Of a DNA stretch of 64,000 nt, positions 24,932 through 33,820 are shown piece after piece. Both the position numbers and the translations under genes were made by a program. Source of the stretch: Gramella jeungdoensis. GTDB lineage: Bacteria > Bacteroidota > Bacteroidia > Flavobacteriales > Flavobacteriaceae. Each line of letters opens with the position of its first letter. Position 1 is the first letter of the stretch. Location: contig NZ_JAMSCK010000002.1 of NCBI RefSeq assembly GCF_023805255.1, positions 372,001 to 436,000 of the forward strand. The letters run 5' to 3'. Below the pieces are notes generated by a model. The model made no database searches and was not told the DNA's origin. It was given only the letters and a program-made list of their open reading frames with translations.

Positions 24932-26146
24932 TTAGTTAACTTCCATTAATCCTAGTTGAACTATAATTTCTTCTGGCCATAATATAAATTTTCCAAACTT
25001 TCCCTCTTTCTGCAGAGCCCCAAATCGATTACCTTTTGGGGTGGCGTACCAATCATTTCCTTCCTTTTCCATAAGATTTTTATTTACCAGAATTGAATTA
25101 ATTTCTCTACTACTAATAGATGTTATTTCAGATAATTCTTTGGTTGACTTATAGACTGAATTGGAATAGTCCATAATTGTTTTAGGGTCTTTTTCATTTA
25201 AAATATATTCTGTCTTTTCTAGAAGTATGTATTGGTTAAACCAGTTTTTATTTAATAGAACGGCGACTATTTGATTTTTTCTGGGGAGCTCTTGTTTTGT
25301 GTCATACCATCTTGTGTAATCTTCACCGATAACCTTCATTTTTACTTGATCATAACTGAATTGTCCATTCTGATATCTGGTATCTAAAATCTCTCCATAT
25401 GTAAAGTCCAAAGCAAGATTCATCTGATCAAAAATAGGTGCAGCTAGCTGATCTACTTTTTTCTGATTTCTAAGAATATTTCTAAGTTGATTTTCAGAAA
25501 GATGTTCGCTTTTTACGATTTCTAAAATTTGCTGATCTGATAAAATGTTTTCGGATTTCTCTTTAATCTTGAGAGAAAATTCCTTTCGGAAATATTCCAG
25601 TAAAAACTTTTGGGTTTGTTGTGGATATGTTAATTGGGGAGTTTTCTGAATTTCTGATGTAGAATTTGGATTAGCGACTTTTATATCCTCCTTTTCTTCA
25701 AGTTCACCAATTTTTTTTCTATCTCCATTGATCTTTAAATCTGCAATATCTTCCATCATACTTTCATATGCATCTTTATCTTTTTCTCTGTCTATAAGAA
25801 ACCCCATTTCAATATTTGATGTTTGACTATAATCATAGAGATTCATAGAGGAAATGATGGCTTTATTTTCATTGATATAGCATTTAGCATGCAAGTTTTT
25901 CTTTTGGAAAACTCTCAGGTCATCAATCTCTTCCATCCATTCTAGCTCCTTTTCCTTTAATTTTGTATTTCCATAAATAATGGTGATCTCGGAAAGAGTT
26001 CCTAATTTACTTTTGGTTTTTAATCTTTCTTGAATCTGATTATTCACTTGAAGTGAATATGTAACTAAGATGATTTTTTCTTTAGCCTCTTTTAATAATT
26101 GCATTAATTCACTAGAAATCTGGGAGGTATCCAAATATTTAGCCAT
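24932..26146 (-). CDS. PLD-superfamily nuclease-like protein
   Basis: 404 residues, AT-rich. The N-terminal ~125 residues form one phospholipase-D half: KIILVTYSL, then H86-A-K88 in LHAKCYINENKAIISSMNLY with N102, the HxK...N core. A single HKD motif is typical of homodimeric PLD nucleases (Nuc/BfiI type). The remaining 280 residues are helical with a probable winged helix near the C terminus (STKELSEITSISSREINSILVNKNLMEKEG). It is placed next to an SRA protein and McrBC, so it may be a cleavage or regulatory subunit of that modification-dependent defence cluster. That link is inferred from position. Confidence 0.75.
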   Translation of the reverse strand: MAKYLDTSQISSELMQLLKEAKEKIILVTYSLQVNNQIQERLKTKSKLGTLSEITIIYGNTKLKEKELEWMEEIDDLRVFQKKNLHAKCYINENKAIISSMNLYDYSQTSNIEMGFLIDREKDKDAYESMMEDIADLKINGDRKKIGELEEKEDIKVANPNSTSEIQKTPQLTYPQQTQKFLLEYFRKEFSLKIKEKSENILSDQQILEIVKSEHLSENQLRNILRNQKKVDQLAAPIFDQMNLALDFTYGEILDTRYQNGQFSYDQVKMKVIGEDYTRWYDTKQELPRKNQIVAVLLNKNWFNQYILLEKTEYILNEKDPKTIMDYSNSVYKSTKELSEITSISSREINSILVNKNLMEKEGNDWYATPKGNRFGALQKEGKFGKFILWPEEIIVQLGLMEVN

Positions 26147-26356
26147 CTGTAATAATTGATTTATAGGTTAAAAATTTTATTAATTAAATTGAGTATAACC
26201 CTTCACAAAAACTAATAATATGGAGGAAACAGGGAGTAGGGATGCCTGATTTATACGATTGGTAAAGCTAAAAATATTATTAAATTCTTTGAAGGAATAA
26301 ACCGGTAAATTCGACTGGATATTCAAAAAGGCAAACTTTTATTTTGATTTAGATTA

Positions 26357-27040
26357 TCAAGTTGCTAAGTATCTCCGTATTTCCAATATTTCAAATCCAG
26401 GTCCAAAATTAATTGTGTCATGAAGTTTTTTACCAAGAAGTAATTGGGACATCTTACTTTCTGCACTAATTGATTGAGCAGTTTCAGCTTCTACACCAAT
26501 TGCAAACCATTTCTCAGGTTTGCCAGGAGATTTTAGTAATACTAAATTCCCTATTTGAATTTTTTCGGGAGTTTGAATTTCCGATCCAATTTTATTTAAA
26601 GTAAAGCGACAAATTTTATATCCACTTTTACCCGTAACGATTTCCGCATGGGTAACATAAAATAGACCATCAAATTTATAACCTTCTTTTGGTGAAAATT
26701 TTGAGTTATGTTTCCAGCCTCTTATAACTCTAATTGGATATTGAGCTTTCATACTCTTAAGTAGTCCAGCATTACCCGGCGAATTCCATGATTGATGAGC
26801 CACTTGTTTCCCACTGGAGGGATCATTTCCTCCTTCACCAGTATAGAGTATTTCCTCACCTAAATCATAGTCATCTTCATAGCCACCTGACATTACTATT
26901 GCAGCAGCACCATCAGAAGCATTCCCATCTATACCTCTCACAGTAGATCGATGTAAACCGGCTTCGATAAGTTCATAGCGATTATTATAAATCGTGCCTT
27001 CTTTTATGTCATATGGATTGCCAAAAATTATCTTACTCAT
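26357..27040 (-). CDS. SRA/YDG-domain protein (modified-cytosine reader)
   Basis: 227 residues. Residues about 1-145 are an SRA-YDG domain: FGNPYDIKEGTIYNNRYELIEAGLHRSTVRGIDG, AAAIVMSGGYEDD, ILYTGEGGND and GKQVAHQSW...NAGLLKSM...PIRVIRGW. These are the hallmarks of the fold that flips 5-methyl- or hydroxymethylcytosine out of DNA. KFDGLFYVTHAEIVTGKSGYKICRFTLNK ends the domain. The C-terminal 75 residues (FAIGVEAETAQSISAESKMSQLLLGKKLHD) are unassigned. No HNH or PD-(D/E)xK motif is present, so it probably acts as a reader for a separate nuclease. It is divergent from the C-protein gene, sharing its control region. Confidence 0.85.
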   Translation of the reverse strand: MSKIIFGNPYDIKEGTIYNNRYELIEAGLHRSTVRGIDGNASDGAAAIVMSGGYEDDYDLGEEILYTGEGGNDPSSGKQVAHQSWNSPGNAGLLKSMKAQYPIRVIRGWKHNSKFSPKEGYKFDGLFYVTHAEIVTGKSGYKICRFTLNKIGSEIQTPEKIQIGNLVLLKSPGKPEKWFAIGVEAETAQSISAESKMSQLLLGKKLHDTINFGPGFEILEIRRYLAT

Positions 27041-27122
27041 CTAAAGTTGGTTGTTTTACAATTAGAAATTTATAGAAAAATTAATCTTTTTTAAATAGGC
27101 GTAACCGTTTTATTTTAATTGT

Positions 27123-27148
27123 GACTTAAAGTCCGTTGACTTATAGTC
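27123..27148. promoter_or_regulatory. Two C-boxes (GACTnnnAGTC) upstream of the C-protein gene
   Basis: GACTTAAAGTC (27123-27133) and GACTTATAGTC (27138-27148), both perfect GACT-N3-AGTC palindromes, 15 bp centre to centre. This is the arrangement of tandem operators bound by restriction-modification controller (C) proteins. They lie in the divergent region between the SRA gene and the regulator. Confidence 0.75.
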
Positions 27149-27170
27149 TTCGTTAATGCAAATTTGTTTA

Positions 27171-27395
27171 ATGACTGCTCAGTTAAAGGTTGGTAAACGA
27201 ATTCTTCACCTAAGAAACGATTTAGGGCTTTCTCAAGAGAAGCTTGCTCTAAAAGCCGATATTGATAGAACTTACTTGACAGGTGTAGAGAATGGTAAAA
27301 GGAATATTTCGATTAAGAATATTGAGAAAATTTGTAAGGCATTGGAAATTAGCCTGAAAGATTTCTTTAATGATAACCTTTTTGATTTGAATTAA
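27171..27395 (+). CDS. XRE-family controller (C-protein-like) regulator
   Basis: 74 residues from the ATG at 27171; an in-frame ATG at 27156 adds five residues but would leave only 7 bp after the second C-box. All-helical HTH_3 fold: LKVGKRILHLRNDLGLSQEKLALKADIDRTYLTGVENGKRNISIKNIEKICKALEISLKDFF. The motif SQEKLA...DRTYLTGVENGKRN matches C proteins of restriction systems, which dimerise on C-boxes for delayed activation and then self-repression. The perfect C-boxes just upstream fit. It precedes mcrB by 38 bp, so it probably times expression of the McrBC genes and perhaps of the divergent SRA gene. Confidence 0.85.
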   Translation: MTAQLKVGKRILHLRNDLGLSQEKLALKADIDRTYLTGVENGKRNISIKNIEKICKALEISLKDFFNDNLFDLN

Positions 27396-27433
27396 TTTCA
27401 GGTTGACCCCTTCGGTTACCTTAAAAACTATAT

Positions 27434-30343
27434 ATGATACCAACCAATATTTCCAAAGAAAATATTTTGGAAGCATTTTCTTTTATTGACGAAGAAGGCA
27501 TTAAAAACGGTGCACAATCTTCCACTTATGATGTTATTTTTAATGATAAGCGTTATCCACCAAAGTTGGTTATAAGCTTAGCTAATAAATTTGCTAATGG
27601 CTATGAGTTGGATAGATCATCATTCAAGGGTGGTGAAAAGACAAAAGCATTTGAAATTTTAAGGAATCATGGATTCTTAATTGAAAGAAAACCATTTATT
27701 AAAGATTTAGTTTATCAGTTTTTAGAACAAGCTAAAACTGATTCACTTACAACTAGTCAATATCCAAATTCTTACAGAGGTTTAAAAATTAAAGTTAGTT
27801 TCGGTGTAGGTAATCAGGCCAAAATACCCTGGATAGCATTTTTGAAGCCTCCAAATAAGGTTATGGATGGAATATACCCAGGCGTACTTTATTATAAAGA
27901 AGAAAATCTCTTAATTCTTACTTATGGAAGAAGTGAGACCAATAGTTCTAGTTTTAGATGGGGAGTGGAGGATGCCGAGACTATAAATGAATATTTTCAA
28001 AAGAATTTAAATAAAAAACCTAGGCGATATGGTGAATCATTAATGAAGTCTGCGTTTGATCTAGATCATAGTTTGGATATTGAAAAATTCGAATCAGATT
28101 TAGATGAATTAATTGATACATATAAGAACCTTTCATTTGAAAATTTGGTTAATGAGCCCGAAGAAAAATACAATTCCACAAACTATTGGATATTTCAATG
28201 TAATCCAGCAATATTTGATTTAGAAAGTGCTTTAAAGGCAGATGCAGTTCATTCTTGGAAAGTTGCAGCTCATAAAGATAAAATCCAACCGGGCGATAAA
28301 GCTATTATATGGGTTACGGGATCAGACGCAAAATGTCTGGCCTTAGGAGAGATTCGTTCCGAGCCGTCTTTAATGTATGAAAATAATGAAGAAAGAAAAT
28401 ACTACTATAGAGATGACAAACCTTCCCAGGAGACTAGAGTGAGAATAGTAATTACTGATAACTTTTTGGAGAACCCTATTTACTGGTCGGATATCAAGTT
28501 GTTACCAGAATTTAAAGATTTTAAGGCAGGGAACCAGGGAACAAACTTTTCGGCTGATAAAGAAGAGTTCGATGCACTAAAAGAATTTGGGAATGCAGGT
28601 CAGGTTGGTATATATGAACAAATTAAAAGAAAACTCGATTCTATAAAAGTTGAAAAGTACCTTAAAATCCTGAAAGAGTTTAAATATAAAAATCAGCTCG
28701 ATCAAAATGATGAAAGAATCAGTTTTAATGTAAGGCCGGAGAGAAATCGCTTAGTTTTTATCATTGGCAATAGGTATTCGTTTTTAATCCATAAAGAAAA
28801 TGGAGAAACTCAATTTGAATTTATATCCAATAAAAAATTAAATGATAATTCTGGTTCATTCTATAATTACCATGGAGAGGAAAGGATGTTTTTTAATAAA
28901 GTAAAGGATATAAATGGTTTTGAAAATGATATTTTATTGGGGTTGCAAACTGAACTGGATAAGAATAGGAAAACTCCCTATCGCAAATTTTTAAATCAAG
29001 ATTTTATGAAGGATGTTTTTGAAACCAAAAGCCATTCGCTCAATGAAAGAAAGGATGTAGCCCTTCCTTTAAATTCTATTTTGTATGGCCCTCCAGGAAC
29101 AGGCAAAACTTTTAAACTTCAAAATGAGTATTTCGATGATTTTACAGTTCGCGAATCTTCTCTCACTAGAACTCAATATCTGGAAAATCTTGTTTCCGAG
29201 TTAACCTGGTGGCAGGTGATCGCTATTGTATTATTGGATATAAAGAAGTCAAAGGTTAATGATATTCATTCTCATGAGTTATTAATTATTAAAGAAAAGC
29301 TTTCCAATAGTAAACGAGTCAGACCGATTATTTGGGGGAATTTGCAACATTTCACCGATCCTGAATGTGAATATGTAAATGTAGCAGAAAGAAGTCCTAA
29401 TCCCATTTTCTTTAAAGATAAAGAGTCATTTTGGGAGGTAAAAGAAGATTTATTGGAACAATTTTACCCTGAAGCTTTTTCGATATTAGAGGAAGTGAAA
29501 AATTATCATCCTAATCCGGATAAATTAATTAAGAATTATGAGTTTGTCACTTTTCATCAATCTTTTAGTTATGAAGATTTTATTGAAGGTATTAAGCCAA
29601 AACTTGAAGATCAGGAAAATGAAGTTTCTTATGAAATTCAGGATGGTATATTTAAAAAGCTATGCCTAAAGGCAGATGCCGATAGAGGTAATGATTATGC
29701 CATTTTTATTGATGAGATTAATAGAGGTAATGTATCTGCCATTTTTGGCGAACTTATTACGCTAATCGAAAAAGATAAAAGATTAGGAGAGGAGAATGAA
29801 TTAAGAGCAAAACTACCTTATTCAAAAAATGAACTGGGCGTTCCTCCAAACCTATATATTTTTGGCACCATGAACACTGCAGACCGTAGCGTTGAAGCTT
29901 TGGATACGGCATTGAGAAGAAGGTTTGTATTTGAAGAAGTGATGCCAATACCCGATCTATTAAAAAATATAGAATTTGATGGATTTAATTTGAGCCAGGT
30001 ATTAATCACAATAAATGAGCGGATAGAAGCTTTGTTAGATAGGGACCATGCGATTGGACATTCATATTTCATAAAAATTAATTCTGGCGATACAGAGGCT
30101 TTAAAACTTGCTTTTGAAAATAAAATAATCCCTCTTCTTCAGGAGTACTTTTATCATGATTACGAAAAAATTGCTCTTATACTGGGGGAAGGTTTTATAG
30201 AACAGGATGATGCCAGGGTGAAATTTGCAAGATTTAATAATGTGGAAGAACCAGAACTTACTTCATCTTTTAAACTCAAGCCCGTAGAAGATATCGAAGC
30301 TGCAATTAATGCTCTTCTAAATAATGTTGATGAAGAAAACTAA
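27434..30343 (+). CDS. mcrB: McrB-like GTPase with ScoMcrA-like head, DUF3578 and EVE domains
   Basis: 969 residues, motor of a type IV (modified-DNA) restriction system. Domain order: a head domain (about 1-85; GAQSSTYDVIFNDKRYPPK and SFKGGEKTKAFEILRNHGF), as in ScoMcrA-type proteins; DUF3578/MrcB-N (about 93-200; IPWIAFLKPP...GVLYYKEENLLILTYG); an EVE/PUA-like domain (from 251; YWIFQCNPAIFDLE...GDKAIIWVTG), a fold that reads modified bases; and the AAA+ McrB motor. The motor carries Walker A GPPGTGKT (552-559), Walker B FIDEINRGN (D760/E761) and the McrB signature GTMNTADRSVEALDTALRRRF (from 811). About 150 residues inserted after Walker A are unassigned. It overlaps mcrC by 20 bp. Confidence 0.9.
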   Translation: MIPTNISKENILEAFSFIDEEGIKNGAQSSTYDVIFNDKRYPPKLVISLANKFANGYELDRSSFKGGEKTKAFEILRNHGFLIERKPFIKDLVYQFLEQAKTDSLTTSQYPNSYRGLKIKVSFGVGNQAKIPWIAFLKPPNKVMDGIYPGVLYYKEENLLILTYGRSETNSSSFRWGVEDAETINEYFQKNLNKKPRRYGESLMKSAFDLDHSLDIEKFESDLDELIDTYKNLSFENLVNEPEEKYNSTNYWIFQCNPAIFDLESALKADAVHSWKVAAHKDKIQPGDKAIIWVTGSDAKCLALGEIRSEPSLMYENNEERKYYYRDDKPSQETRVRIVITDNFLENPIYWSDIKLLPEFKDFKAGNQGTNFSADKEEFDALKEFGNAGQVGIYEQIKRKLDSIKVEKYLKILKEFKYKNQLDQNDERISFNVRPERNRLVFIIGNRYSFLIHKENGETQFEFISNKKLNDNSGSFYNYHGEERMFFNKVKDINGFENDILLGLQTELDKNRKTPYRKFLNQDFMKDVFETKSHSLNERKDVALPLNSILYGPPGTGKTFKLQNEYFDDFTVRESSLTRTQYLENLVSELTWWQVIAIVLLDIKKSKVNDIHSHELLIIKEKLSNSKRVRPIIWGNLQHFTDPECEYVNVAERSPNPIFFKDKESFWEVKEDLLEQFYPEAFSILEEVKNYHPNPDKLIKNYEFVTFHQSFSYEDFIEGIKPKLEDQENEVSYEIQDGIFKKLCLKADADRGNDYAIFIDEINRGNVSAIFGELITLIEKDKRLGEENELRAKLPYSKNELGVPPNLYIFGTMNTADRSVEALDTALRRRFVFEEVMPIPDLLKNIEFDGFNLSQVLITINERIEALLDRDHAIGHSYFIKINSGDTEALKLAFENKIIPLLQEYFYHDYEKIALILGEGFIEQDDARVKFARFNNVEEPELTSSFKLKPVEDIEAAINALLNNVDEEN

Positions 30344-31580
30344 TCGCATACAGGTTTTTGAACATCAGTTTCTTCCAATAGGAGGGGCTTTTAAAAAACA
30401 TCATTTAAAAGCTTTTTCCAACTTAAATGCCATTCATGATGATTGTTATTTTGATCTTCGCTACAATGGTTTAAAGTTTAAAAATTATGTAGGCGTAGTC
30501 CAGGTAGATGGTTTAACAATCGAGATTCTGCCCAAAATAGATTCTCATGAAGAGAATAAGGATTTATGGCAGGGTGTCTTAATCGACATGTTAAAAGCCA
30601 CAAAAAAATTAAAGGTTCAAAAAATAGGACAGGCTAATGTTTCAAAACAAAATATCCATTTGCTGGATATCTATTTTGAATGGTATTTGAGAGAAGTAGA
30701 GCTTCTTATTCGGCAAGGCCTAATTAAACAATATTACAAACAAACCGGCAATGTGAAAGCCTTGAAAGGTAAACTGGAATTTTCAGGGCATATCCAAAAA
30801 AATCTAATTCATAAAGAACGATTTTATACAACCCATCAGGTGTATGAGAAAGATCATTTAATTCATCAGATCCTCTCTTTTGCTCTGGAAATAATAGAAC
30901 ATTTCTCTAAAGGCACCTATTTATATTCGAAATGTAAATCTGTTCAATTAGATTTCCCTGATGTCAGCAAATGCTATATTGATAGATCTACTTTTTCAAG
31001 GTTAAAAAATAACAGGAAAACAGCGCCTTATAATACAGCTCTTGAAATTGCTAAATTTATAATTCTTCAGTATGCCCCAAATATTTCATCCGGAGATGAA
31101 AAGATGCTGGCACTTCTTTTCGATATGAATTCCTTATGGGAAGAATATGTTTTGGCAAGATTAAAAAATGAAGCTAAGAACCATCCTAATCTGGATGTCT
31201 ACGGCCAAAAATCTAAGAAATTCTGGCAGGGAATAACTATTAGGCCAGATATAGTAGTAAAGCTTAATGAGGATATTTTCATTATAGATACTAAATGGAA
31301 AAACATAAGGAATTCCAAGCCTTCCACTCAGGATCTTAGGCAGATGTATGTTTATAATGATTACTGGAAATCATTTAAGGCAGTATTGTTATATCCAACG
31401 GATGAAAATAGTAAAACACCTGTTTTTTCTACTTACCACGACAAAGACCATGAATGCGGAATAGGAAAGGTAAATGTTTTACAAGGTGAAAAGTTGAATC
31501 CTGAAATAGGTGAAGAAATAATTAACTGGTTTAGAATCGAGAAGCAAGATTTTCGAAAAATCACTTCTCAAATGTTGTGA
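30324..31580 (+). CDS. mcrC: McrC-like nuclease subunit
   Basis: 418 residues. The N-terminal region (YNGLKFKNYVGVVQVDGLTIEILPKID) matches the McrC domain that docks on the McrB hexamer and stimulates its GTPase. The C-terminal PD-(D/E)xK nuclease holds RPDIVVKL (D309) and FIIDTKWK (D322-T-K324), so the catalytic set is intact. The start ATG at 30324 overlaps the end of mcrB; a second ATG two codons later is possible. Together with McrB it should translocate on and cut DNA carrying modified cytosines. The last gene of the island; the sequence after its stop is gene debris. Confidence 0.9.
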   Translation: MLMKKTNRIQVFEHQFLPIGGAFKKHHLKAFSNLNAIHDDCYFDLRYNGLKFKNYVGVVQVDGLTIEILPKIDSHEENKDLWQGVLIDMLKATKKLKVQKIGQANVSKQNIHLLDIYFEWYLREVELLIRQGLIKQYYKQTGNVKALKGKLEFSGHIQKNLIHKERFYTTHQVYEKDHLIHQILSFALEIIEHFSKGTYLYSKCKSVQLDFPDVSKCYIDRSTFSRLKNNRKTAPYNTALEIAKFIILQYAPNISSGDEKMLALLFDMNSLWEEYVLARLKNEAKNHPNLDVYGQKSKKFWQGITIRPDIVVKLNEDIFIIDTKWKNIRNSKPSTQDLRQMYVYNDYWKSFKAVLLYPTDENSKTPVFSTYHDKDHECGIGKVNVLQGEKLNPEIGEEIINWFRIEKQDFRKITSQML

Positions 31581-31581
31581 A

Positions 31582-31643
31582 CTGGATACCCTCGCCATGG
31601 TAATGATCTACGAACACCTCCTGGAACTGGTTAAAGAGCACTG
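31582..31643 (+). pseudogene. 3'-terminal fragment of a DUF2779-type gene
   Basis: Two bases after the mcrC stop, an open frame reads LDTLAMVMIYEHLLELVKEH and a stop, with no start or upstream part. This resembles, from memory, the conserved C terminus of DUF2779 proteins (YCELDTLAMVMIYEHW). Codon use is richer in G/C than in mcrC. It looks like the stump of a gene cut when the restriction island arrived. Confidence 0.5.
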
Positions 31644-31719
31644 ACACAAAAAATTAATCCTTCCATCCCAGGATTATATTGCTTAAATTATCAGGATTGC
31701 TTTCTAAAAAAATAAAACA

Positions 31720-32250
31720 ATGAAATACCTTTTAATCATGATCATCTTGTTTTCTGCCAGCTCATCCCTAATGCTCTTCGACTTCGGTAAGAACTCAGAT
31801 CTTAGCAACTGGAGGGTGGTAGATGATGTGGTGATGGGCGGGCGATCCTCAGGGCATTTCAGTTTAAACGAGGAAGGACATGCTGCTTTTCAAGGTGAGG
31901 TTTCCCTGGCGAATAACGGAGGTTTTTCCTCTGTAGATTATAACTTCAGGAAGATAGAGACTTCCGATTATTCCAAAGTAGTGATACGGCTTAAAGGTGA
32001 TGGCAAAAAATACCAGTTCAGGTTAAAGGCTGATTCTAAGGAGTATTACTCTTATGCAGCCGAATTTGATACTTCCGGAGAATGGGAAGAGGTCGAGATC
32101 GATTTTGAGGATATGTATCCCACCTACCGCGGCAGAAACCTGGACAAACCAAATTTTGATGGAAAATCCATGACCCAGGTTACATTTCTTATCGGCAACA
32201 AAAAAGAACAGAATTTCAAACTGCTACTTGATAAGATAGAATTGAAATGA
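31720..32250 (+). CDS. CIA30-family protein, exported
   Basis: 176 residues. A short hydrophobic N terminus (KYLLIMIILFSASSSLML) suggests export. The rest is a CIA30-type beta-sandwich (galactose-binding-like): SNWRVVDDVVMGGRSSGHFSL, GEVSLANNGGFSSVDY, VVIRLKGDGKKYQFRLK and the late TQVTFLIGNKKEQNFKLLLDKIEL. The VVDDVVMGGRS signature is diagnostic. In mitochondria CIA30 is a complex I assembly factor; in bacteria the role is unclear and may be carbohydrate or membrane linked. Monocistronic, close to the island border. Confidence 0.8.
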   Translation: MKYLLIMIILFSASSSLMLFDFGKNSDLSNWRVVDDVVMGGRSSGHFSLNEEGHAAFQGEVSLANNGGFSSVDYNFRKIETSDYSKVVIRLKGDGKKYQFRLKADSKEYYSYAAEFDTSGEWEEVEIDFEDMYPTYRGRNLDKPNFDGKSMTQVTFLIGNKKEQNFKLLLDKIELK

Positions 32251-32327
32251 TCTGTATTAATTACTTAAGTTAACATGTATTTTAACTCAACGGCTGGAAA
32301 AACCCCGATAAATTGAGGAAACAGTTG

Positions 32328-33446
32328 TTAAAATGATTTCTTTACCATTCCTCTTTTATTAGGTTCAGCAGTGTTTTTAATCTCAAAATCCACAATACCA
32401 AGTATTAGTTCCTCTTCCGTAATCACTTCAACTTTCCATTGGCCTTCCTTAAGGTTATTTTTATAGGTATATCCACGGAAACCACGATCACGCCCACCGG
32501 CAACTTCAAAATCAATATCATCGGTAACTTCCCATTCCCCGGTTTCAGGATTGTACCATTTCCACCTGTGAAAAATGGACTTTTTTAGATCGGTAGGTGC
32601 AAAAACAGAAGTGAACACATAAACTCTTTCATCTGCCTGGCGATGAAAAGTGACGTGATGTTTACGCCAGAATACATACCATGGATTCCTCTCGTAAGTA
32701 ACGATGTATTCGTTATTTATTTTTCGCACATCATGAGCCACCAAACCATTATCCATAGCTAGCGGCACTGGTGGAATAAGATTGAAATAGTAAAAAACAT
32801 TGATCGTTATATAGATAGAAAGGATAAGACTGATCAGTTTTTTTAGACTTATCTGAGCTCTTGTGCCCGGGCTTGAACTGTAAATAAATGTGATGAGTGC
32901 CAGCGTACACCCCAAACTTATAAGCCCCGAAATGATAAAAATAAAGGTATTCATTTCCTTGATCAGCGTGGGAATCATAAAGGCGAAAAAGGTGAAACTT
33001 ATAAAAAAATAAATACTGAACTGAAGGTATTTATTGGAGATTTTCCTTTTAAGAAACTCGTTTGCAAATAAGAGCAGCACCAGCAGTATGAAAAAAAACA
33101 AGGTTTTTGACATGGACACACTTCTGAAAAAGTAGATGACAAAAGCACTTGAAAGTGCGCCAAAGAAGAACTGTATGGCTAGCGGAAGATATTCGGAATA
33201 ACGTTCGATAAAAGTACCTTCCCACTTGTCTTCATCCACGGTATTATACAAATAAAGCGTTATGGACAATAAGCTCATATGCGAGCAAAGTACCACCGTA
33301 TCATAAACACGATCTATTCGGCCTAATGTCAACGTATCAAAAATAAAACCACCCATAAAAAAAAGAACGGGAGCGTACTTTTGATTGCGATAAACAAACC
33401 TTCCAAAAGCAGTATTTCTATATCTTACTAAAGTTCTTTTCATCAT
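32328..33446 (-). CDS. Multi-pass membrane protein with C-terminal DUF2914
   Basis: 372 residues. The N-terminal 225 residues hold about seven or eight membrane helices (e.g. LSITLYLYNTV, FFFILLVLLLFANEFL, YFFISFTFFAFMIPTLI, FIFIISGLISLGCTLAL, LILSIYITINVFYYFNLI). A soluble DUF2914 domain follows: VYVFTSVFAPTDLKKSIFHRWKWYNPETGEW, DRGFRGYTYKNNLKEGQWKVEVIT and LGIVDFEI. DUF2914 is a beta-rich domain of unknown function, usually exposed outside the inner membrane. The start at 33446 is preceded by a second possible Met (MMK). Function unknown. Confidence 0.75.
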   Translation of the reverse strand: MMKRTLVRYRNTAFGRFVYRNQKYAPVLFFMGGFIFDTLTLGRIDRVYDTVVLCSHMSLLSITLYLYNTVDEDKWEGTFIERYSEYLPLAIQFFFGALSSAFVIYFFRSVSMSKTLFFFILLVLLLFANEFLKRKISNKYLQFSIYFFISFTFFAFMIPTLIKEMNTFIFIISGLISLGCTLALITFIYSSSPGTRAQISLKKLISLILSIYITINVFYYFNLIPPVPLAMDNGLVAHDVRKINNEYIVTYERNPWYVFWRKHHVTFHRQADERVYVFTSVFAPTDLKKSIFHRWKWYNPETGEWEVTDDIDFEVAGGRDRGFRGYTYKNNLKEGQWKVEVITEEELILGIVDFEIKNTAEPNKRGMVKKSF

Positions 33447-33536
33447 GTATTTAGTAGCGCCAAATTTAAGGTAAAAACTTCATCCGGATATTTGCTTTGC
33501 CTTTAATAAGAAAAACTGGACGCGACATTTTCAGAA

Positions 33537-33641
33537 ATGGAAAATATCGCCGATGGTGGCGCTGCACTCACCGCCTATGAAAAACTTTAGTATACCGATA
33601 TGCCTGAAGAGGAACGGCTGGAGATAAAAAATCCACAATAA
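33537..33641 (+). pseudogene. Internal fragment of a DUF2779-type gene
   Basis: Frame from ATG 33537 reads ENIADGGAALTAYEKL, an in-frame TAG, then YTDMPEEERLEIKN and a second stop. The two halves read through in one frame, and DUF2779 homologues have Gln where the TAG stands (CAG to TAG), so this is a decayed gene. It is the segment that should directly precede the fragment at 31582-31643, yet it lies about 1.9 kb downstream of it. Confidence 0.5.
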
Positions 33642-33820
33642 ATATAACCTGAGCTATTTAAGTTTTATTAGGCTGTGATTTTATTTTTATTCTCAACCGT
33701 AATTTAATTTTGAGGGTGAATATTTCATTTTTTATTTAGAAAATCTTAACATTTATTTATATTTATCCTGAATTAAACTTCTGCAGGAGTAATAACACCC
33801 AAACTCATTTTTAGTATGTT
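33642..33820. other. AT-rich leader of the ELWxxDGT gene
   Basis: No gene. Contains the promoter region of the gene starting at 33821; TATATTTA at about 33757 is one base from a TAnnTTTG box. Confidence 0.35.

Noticed and set aside
27156-27170. Upstream ATG as start of the C-protein
   Set aside because: It would begin 7 bp after the second C-box, leaving too little room for a leader, and the added residues do not match C-protein N termini; 27171 is preferred.
24932-31580. Type II restriction-modification system, because of the C-protein and C-boxes
   Set aside because: No DNA methyltransferase is encoded; McrB, McrC and SRA motifs indicate modification-dependent restriction.
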